Source: Tissierella creatinophila DSM 6911 (GTDB taxonomy: Bacteria > Bacillota > Clostridia > Tissierellales > Tissierellaceae). From it: a DNA stretch of 64,000 bases. The stretch covers positions 1 through 64,000 of the forward strand of contig NZ_LTDM01000011.1 of assembly GCF_001940565.1 (NCBI RefSeq), given 5' to 3'. Position numbers and translations under genes: made by a program. Each line of letters opens with the position of its first letter. Position 1 is the stretch's first letter. This document shows positions 59,787 through 64,000 of the stretch, piece after piece. Under the pieces are notes generated by a model. The model did no database searches, was not told the origin of the DNA, and saw only the letters and a list, made by a program, of their open reading frames with translations.

Positions 59787-60644
59787 TTATAGTTCTACTC
59801 TTTCTTCTATTAAATATCCTGTTCCCATAAAGAAAGCTATTCCAAATAGGATTTCAGTTATAAAACTTGCTATATTTAAATAAGCAGGATACATTCCATC
59901 TACCATTGGACTACCCATACCCATGGAAAACTCCATCATTCCTGTATTCATCATCCCTGGAAAAGTATCTAAAGCAGTTATTTTAAAAGTATTTAAGTCT
60001 AAATAGTACGGAAGCGCAAGTCCTATTTTACTTGATATATAACTTGTGATACCACTTATTATTAGGAATATAATAAACCACATCCCACCTATTTTTTTGT
60101 TTCTTATGCTAACTTTACTTAATGATATTGAAAAATAGATTAGTATAAGTGTTAGAAGTGCAGATACTATACCAGTAATTCCTGCAGTTACAAAACCTAT
60201 ATTTACTATTTTTATAAACTCTTCAAATATAATCTTTACCTCGCCTTTAAATAATATTAAAGAAAGTACTATATTATATAAAGCGGTAGATATTCCTAAA
60301 AATATATTCCACATTAACGCTACTAAAAGTTTACTTCCTAAAATCTGGTTTCCGCTAAGAGGAAGTGTAAAAGTTAAATATCCCCTATCTTCATATAGTT
60401 CTTTTTTAAATGAACCTACTATATAGAAAAATGCTGTTATAAAAGCTCCAAATATAATAAATATAGACAACACAAACATAAATCTTAAAAAGTTCATAGA
60501 TTCATTTATTTGATTGTACTCAAAATTCCTTATTTCCGTGAATATATTATACTGAATTACACTTGATGCTAATAGGATTACTAAAAGTATTCCAAGTATA
60601 AATTTATATGTTCCCTTTATTTCATATTTCATAAACTTCTTCAT
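59787..60644 (-). CDS. ABC-2 type permease of the GntR-regulated operon
   Basis: 285 residues with six spans. The region LYEDRGYLTFTLPLSGNQIL is conserved in permeases paired with YtrB-like ATPases. AGGAGGGG site; 12 bases after the ATPase gene. Likely exports or senses antibiotics or lipid-linked compounds, as judged from the YtrA-type regulator; the substrate is unknown. Confidence 0.88.
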   Translation of the reverse strand: MKKFMKYEIKGTYKFILGILLVILLASSVIQYNIFTEIRNFEYNQINESMNFLRFMFVLSIFIIFGAFITAFFYIVGSFKKELYEDRGYLTFTLPLSGNQILGSKLLVALMWNIFLGISTALYNIVLSLILFKGEVKIIFEEFIKIVNIGFVTAGITGIVSALLTLILIYFSISLSKVSIRNKKIGGMWFIIFLIISGITSYISSKIGLALPYYLDLNTFKITALDTFPGMMNTGMMEFSMGMGSPMVDGMYPAYLNIASFITEILFGIAFFMGTGYLIEERVEL

Positions 60645-60655
60645 ATTTTCCCCTC

Positions 60656-61351
60656 CTATCCAAAGATTTCTTTATATAAATCATCTATTTGCATTCCTTT
60701 TTCTTCTCTCAAAGTTTCTGCATTACCAATTAGTTCTATAGTACCACCCCTTAAAAATGCTACATCATCGAATAAGTTTTCCATGTCACGCACTAGGTGA
60801 GTTGTTATAATCATAGTACTTTCTTCATTATAATTTTTAACTATTGCATCTAAGATTTGATCTCTTGCTACAGGATCTACTCCTGCTATTGGCTCATCTA
60901 ATATATAAACTTTAGCATTTCTAGATAAGACCAAACTCAAATTTAATTTTTCATGCATTCCTTTTGACAGCTCTTTTATCTTCATACCTTTGTTTAATCC
61001 CATAAATTCTAATAAATTAATCGCTTTATCTTCATCAAAGTCTTCATAAAAATCCTTAAAAAATCCTATTGCATCTTCTATATTCATCCATTCATATAAA
61101 AAATTTCTATCTGGTAAATATGATACTATCGATTTTGTATAAGTACCCGGTGTTTTGCCATCTATAAGAACTTCTCCTTTATTTGGTCTTAAAAGCCCTG
61201 TAAGTATCTTTATAAGAGTTGTCTTACCACTACCATTTGGGCCAAGGATACCTATTACTCCACCTTTTTTAATATTTAAACTTAAACTATCTAGCGCTCT
61301 TTTATTTCTATAAGTCTTTGTTATTCCTTTGATTTTTATTATATCTTCCAT
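60656..61351 (-). CDS. ABC ATPase of the GntR-regulated operon
   Basis: 231 residues. Walker A GPNGSGKTTLIK, signature variant LSKGMHEKLNLSLVL and Walker B VYILDEPIAGVD. The LSKGM signature is typical of YtrB/EcsA-like exporters. AAGGAGG site, 20 bases after the regulator gene. Confidence 0.92.
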   Translation of the reverse strand: MEDIIKIKGITKTYRNKRALDSLSLNIKKGGVIGILGPNGSGKTTLIKILTGLLRPNKGEVLIDGKTPGTYTKSIVSYLPDRNFLYEWMNIEDAIGFFKDFYEDFDEDKAINLLEFMGLNKGMKIKELSKGMHEKLNLSLVLSRNAKVYILDEPIAGVDPVARDQILDAIVKNYNEESTMIITTHLVRDMENLFDDVAFLRGGTIELIGNAETLREEKGMQIDDLYKEIFG

Positions 61352-61370
61352 ACTCTACTCCTCCTTTACT

Positions 61371-61715
61371 TTATAAGTCTATTAACTTTTTTATTTCTTC
61401 TTTAGAAAAATTAAGTGATTGCATATCTATTAAAAAATTATCAACGAGTGATTTAGCCATATCCTTTTTAAGTGATTCTATCTTTTCTATATCCTCTGTT
61501 GCAAATGTACCCATTCCTCTTTGAGTAAAAACAAGACCTTCTCTTTCAAGTTCTGTATATGCTCTTTGGATAGTATTTGGATTTACTGTTAAAGTGGTTG
61601 AAAGTTCCCTTACTGAAGGAAGTTTGTCTCCTTCTTTTATCTTCCTAATGACCATTTCTTTTTTAATATAATTCATTATTTGTATATATATGGGCAAATT
61701 GTCCTTAAAGTTCAT
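61371..61715 (-). CDS. YtrA-type GntR regulator
   Basis: 114 residues. Winged helix-turn-helix with EGDKLPSVRELSTTLTVNPN, TIQRAYTELEREGLVF and the wing TQRGMGTFA; only a short C-terminal helix pair follows, as in YtrA. Such regulators repress their own GntR-ABC operon and respond to cell-wall antibiotics in Bacillus. GAGGTGA site. Candidate operator at 61741-61762. Confidence 0.93.
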   Translation of the reverse strand: MNFKDNLPIYIQIMNYIKKEMVIRKIKEGDKLPSVRELSTTLTVNPNTIQRAYTELEREGLVFTQRGMGTFATEDIEKIESLKKDMAKSLVDNFLIDMQSLNFSKEEIKKLIDL

Positions 61716-61740
61716 CTTTTCACCTCCAATTATCGTATCT

Positions 61741-61782
61741 GTGTATTAATTATATAGTACACTAGCATATCAGGATTGTCAA
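61741..61782 (-). promoter_or_regulatory. Promoter and operator of the ytrA-type operon
   Basis: On the minus strand TTGACA (61782-61777), 17 bases, TACTAT (61759-61754). The imperfect dyad GTGTACTATATAATTAATAC with final AC (61762-61741) covers the -10, with GTGTA and TACAC as outer arms. Binding of the GntR protein here would block transcription. Confidence 0.7.
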
Positions 61783-61805
61783 GAGGACTTATAAATTTAT
61801 TTTAA

Positions 61806-61836
61806 AAATAAAAAACTCCTACTTATACAATAGGAG
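61806..61836 (-). terminator. Terminator of proC
   Basis: CTCCTA (61816-61821) pairs with TAGGAG (61831-61836); six T then an AT-rich run follow on the minus strand. Confidence 0.8.
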
Positions 61837-61868
61837 CATATCCTATAAAGAGATTTATTTTTAGTAGT

Positions 61869-62675
61869 CTATTTTTTCATAGACTTGCTTTTTATAGCAC
61901 ACTCTCTTACAGCTTGCATTATAGAGGCTCTAAAACCACCTTTTTCTAAACTAATAACTGCTTCTATTGTAGTGCCTCCTGGTGAGCATACATTATCTTT
62001 TAATCGTCCTGGATGTTCGTCCCTCTCTAATACCATCTTAGCAGAGCCTAGAACCGCTTGTGCTGACATATTATATGCCATCTGTCTTGGTATGCCCTCT
62101 CTCACTCCTGCATCTGCCATAGCTTCAATTAACATAAATATATAGGCAGGAGAAGATCCACAAATGGCGGTAAAACCATCCATAAGCTTTTCATCTATTA
62201 TTTCTACTTTACCAAAGCTTTTAAATATATCTAGTACATCTTCTATTTCTTGTTCTAATAAATTTTCTCCAAGTGTTATAGCACTCATCCCTTCACCTAC
62301 AAGTGCGGGAGTATTTGGCATAGTTTTAATAAATTTACTTCCATCTTTTAAGTTTTTCTTTAAAAAGTCTAAACTTATTCCTGCTCCAATAGATACAACT
62401 ATAACTTCCTCTTTTATATCTTCTTTTATTTCCCTTAATACATCTTCGTATAGATAAGGCTTTACAGCTAATATTAAAATATCTACTTCTCTAGCAATTT
62501 TCTTGTTTTCTAAAGTAGTTAAAACACCTAACTCTTTTTTTATTCTTTCTAAAGTTTCAGAACTTTTTGCAGATACAATTATATTTTCCCTATCTACCAA
62601 ATTAGATCCCAGCATCCCATTTATCATTGCCTTTGCCATATTTCCGCATCCTATAAATCCTATTTTCTTATCCAT
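61869..62675 (-). CDS. proC: Pyrroline-5-carboxylate reductase
   Basis: 268 residues. Makes proline from pyrroline-5-carboxylate with NAD(P)H. N-terminal IGFIGCGNMAKAMING is the dinucleotide-binding loop; the dimerisation/catalytic part has TAICGSSPAYIFMLIEAMAD and SPGGTTIEAV. Normal length. AAGGAGG site. Monocistronic. Confidence 0.95.
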   Translation of the reverse strand: MDKKIGFIGCGNMAKAMINGMLGSNLVDRENIIVSAKSSETLERIKKELGVLTTLENKKIAREVDILILAVKPYLYEDVLREIKEDIKEEVIVVSIGAGISLDFLKKNLKDGSKFIKTMPNTPALVGEGMSAITLGENLLEQEIEDVLDIFKSFGKVEIIDEKLMDGFTAICGSSPAYIFMLIEAMADAGVREGIPRQMAYNMSAQAVLGSAKMVLERDEHPGRLKDNVCSPGGTTIEAVISLEKGGFRASIMQAVRECAIKSKSMKK

Positions 62676-62713
62676 AAATTGCCTCCTTTTTTATATATTA
62701 TACCATTTTAAAC

Positions 62714-62738
62714 ATAAAAAAAGGAGGTTCCCCTCCTT
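62714..62738 (-). terminator. Terminator of the holin-like pair
   Basis: On the minus strand AAGGAGG, GGAA loop, CCTCCTT, then six T. The stop codon of the 62737 gene is at the edge. It lies 40 bases upstream of the proC start. Confidence 0.88.
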
Positions 62739-62898
62739 AATCTAAATAAGTTATAGTAGCATAGTATACGTTTGCATTTTCTGCATATTCTATATTTACT
62801 ATCTCTTTTACTTTTTCTTTATTCTCTTTTATCCATTGTTCTACTTTTGCTTTTAGGCCTGATCCATCGTGTTCACTTATAAAAGCTATATGCTTCAT
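62737..62898 (-). CDS. 53-residue protein, possibly Cse60-like
   Basis: Starts at the ATG at 62898, five bases after AGGGGGG. Sequence MKHIAFISEHDGSGLKAKVE, then a helix to about 35 and IVNIEYAENANVYYATITYL. The helix-then-two-strand layout with EH near residue 10 recalls the small sporulation protein Cse60, but the match is loose. It follows the holin-like gene by 10 bases. Role unknown. Confidence 0.65.
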   Translation of the reverse strand: MKHIAFISEHDGSGLKAKVEQWIKENKEKVKEIVNIEYAENANVYYATITYLD

Positions 62899-62908
62899 GA
62901 AATCCCCC

Positions 62909-63202
62909 CTATTTTTTAATAGCTTTAGCCATAGGGTCTGATAAAACTTCATATCCTCCCATACTTGCAACAGTTATCATAATAGCATTTATTATAGATA
63001 AAACTATTCCAGAAGGACTAAATCCATCTTTATGAAATATAAGCGTTAAGATTAAAGCAATTATAAATGTATAAATTCTTATAATTGAATCTTTAAACTT
63101 CTTTTTAATAAAAGGCTTTGTAAACTGTACAATAATTATTACAGCTGTAACAAGCCCCCCAAAAGTAGTCAATATATCCGCATTCATAAAATCCTTAAAC
63201 AT
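62909..63202 (-). CDS. Holin-like small membrane protein
   Basis: 97 residues with three predicted spans (about 8-28, 40-58 and 65-88) and a charged C-terminus DPMAKAIKK. The motif SIINAIMITVASMGGYEVLS is shared with phage-like holins resident in Clostridia. No endolysin or phage gene is adjacent, so it is probably a domesticated or independent holin. AGGAGG site. Confidence 0.78.
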   Translation of the reverse strand: MFKDFMNADILTTFGGLVTAVIIIVQFTKPFIKKKFKDSIIRIYTFIIALILTLIFHKDGFSPSGIVLSIINAIMITVASMGGYEVLSDPMAKAIKK

Positions 63203-63327
63203 ACATACCCTCCTCCTTTTATCTTCTATTATGAGGATATGTTTATATTTGCCAATTTATGAAATCTATTTAAAATTTATATTTCTTTAAATACAAACAT
63301 TATAAAATCGTGGAAATGTAAAGAAAC

Positions 63328-63369
63328 AAAAGAAGAACAACTATGAAATTTCATAGTTGTTCTTCTTTT
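63328..63369. terminator. Perfect 42-bp palindromic terminator
   Basis: Arms 63328-63348 and 63349-63369 are exact complements without loop, T-rich on both exits. It ends the symporter gene (stop at 63369). Confidence 0.9.
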
Positions 63370-64000
63370 TATGCTTTTATAGTTTTCTTAGCTTTTACTT
63401 TTTCAGCTTTTTCTTTTCCATATAGGCCTGTTAACATAAGTGTTACAGCACCATCTCCTACTATATTGCAAGCTGTTCCAAAGCTATCTTGAAGAGCAAA
63501 TATAGTAAGCATTAGAGCTACTCCTGAACTGTCAAACCCTAATACTCCAGTTATAAGTCCAAGGGAAGCCATTACAGTTCCTCCAGGTACTCCTGGTGCT
63601 CCTATTGCAAAAATACCTAAAAGAATAACAAAAGTAATCATATTTAATACAGATGGAAGTGTACCATAAAGAACTTGTGATACTGTCATTACAAAGAATA
63701 CTTCAGTAAGTACTGATCCACAAAGATGTATTGTAGAGCAAATTGGAATACTAAAGTCTACTATTTCCTCATCTAAAATTGGTGATTTTTTAGCGCAGTC
63801 TAAAGCTACTGGAAGAGTCGCCGCTGAAGACATAGTTCCTACTGCTGTTAAATAAGCTGGTCCATAGTATTTAAATACATCTTTTGGATTCTTTTTAGAA
63901 ATAGCACCAGCAATTCCATAAAGTACTGCAAGCCAAATAAAATGCCCTACAATCACTATAAGTATAACACTTATAAATACTGGAAGTTGTTTAGTAATAC
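63369..64000 (-). CDS. Dicarboxylate/amino acid:cation symporter, 5' end outside the window
   Basis: The visible part is the C-terminal half of a DAACS-family transporter. Upstream of the GTG at 63956 the frame stays open to 64000 (reading ITKQLPVFISVILIV), so the gene is truncated by the window edge, not by mutation. Key motifs are VGTMSSAATLPVALDCA (the serine-rich reentrant hairpin 1), FAIGAPGVPGG (hairpin 2 region) and DSFGTACNIVGDGAVTLM (the substrate-binding helix 8). Substrate: glutamate, aspartate, succinate or serine/threonine. Confidence 0.93.
   Translation of the reverse strand, partial: ITKQLPVFISVILIVIVGHFIWLAVLYGIAGAISKKNPKDVFKYYGPAYLTAVGTMSSAATLPVALDCAKKSPILDEEIVDFSIPICSTIHLCGSVLTEVFFVMTVSQVLYGTLPSVLNMITFVILLGIFAIGAPGVPGGTVMASLGLITGVLGFDSSGVALMLTIFALQDSFGTACNIVGDGAVTLMLTGLYGKEKAEKVKAKKTIKA

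Noticed and set aside
62899-62970. N-terminal extension of the 62737 gene into the holin-like gene
   Set aside because: The AGGGGGG site before the ATG at 62898 is strong; the extension overlaps the holin frame and has no site.
1-64000. Mobile elements, CRISPR arrays, tRNA or rRNA genes
   Set aside because: I found no transposase or integrase motifs, no regularly spaced repeats and no cloverleaf with TTCRA-type arm. The repeats seen are all local hairpins or the T-box and LytTR duplications.

Overview
The window is AT-rich, densely coded DNA from a low-GC, Gram-positive, spore-forming anaerobe, most likely a member of the Clostridia or Tissierellia. This rests on very low-GC codon use, strong AGGAGG-type ribosome sites with many TTG/GTG starts, four T-box leaders, sporulation genes (CotF-like coat proteins, a GerS/YdcC-like lipoprotein beside alr) and a LexA box of the Firmicutes type. 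I see no rRNA, tRNA, CRISPR array, transposase or integrase. Species-level assignment is not possible from reading alone.

Layout. 1-5.2 kb is accessory: an Agr-type LytTR regulator and sensor kinase, small membrane proteins, a secreted protein of unknown function, and a decayed second copy of the LytTR regulator's 5' end fused to a small membrane-protein gene. 5.2-9.3 kb holds a hydroxyacid dehydrogenase, a DUF1295 membrane protein, a DAK2-DegV fusion (FakA plus FakB in one chain) and a DUF2177 protein. 9.4-14.3 kb is uvrB-uvrA behind a clear promoter and LexA box. 14.4-21.2 kb holds a lipoprotein and the cell-envelope cluster ftsE-ftsX-M23 peptidase, then S41 protease-MinJ-like PDZ protein. 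21.3-24.9 kb has 5-formyl-THF cyclo-ligase, a CofE-like ligase, and cysK-cysE behind a cysteine T-box. 25.1-28.8 kb is acpS-gerS/ydcC-alr-antitoxin-endoribonuclease followed by a PrcB-like protein, the same order as in Bacillus. 28.9-31 kb has two spore-coat-like proteins and leucyl aminopeptidase.

31-34 kb is metN-metI-metQ behind a methionine T-box. 34-40 kb contains a gamma-glutamylcyclotransferase, a DUF2188 protein, a three-gene ABC exporter and the divergent NarL-type two-component system that probably controls it. 40-49 kb contains membrane proteins (DUF2238, DUF421, antiporter), a membrane-anchored MutS-like ATPase, a SagB-type oxidoreductase, a P1 peptidase and zinc-ribbon proteins. 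49-53.7 kb is the most striking unit: two paralogous substrate-binding lipoproteins, each with its own promoter and T-box leader, feeding one permease and one ATPase; the two leaders read as Phe (UUC) and Tyr (UAC) specifiers. 53.7-64 kb carries a lipoprotein, HD phosphohydrolase, VanW, DUF3787, an M48 protease, a PatB-type C-S lyase, a complete Cu/Zn SOD, a YtrA-type GntR-ABC operon, proC, a holin-like protein and a dicarboxylate symporter cut by the window edge.

Sulfur and amino-acid supply is a recurring theme: Cys, Met, Phe and Tyr uptake or synthesis units are all wired to tRNA charging through T-boxes. Gene borders are unusually well marked by long, often perfect palindromic terminators, several of which overlap stop codons.
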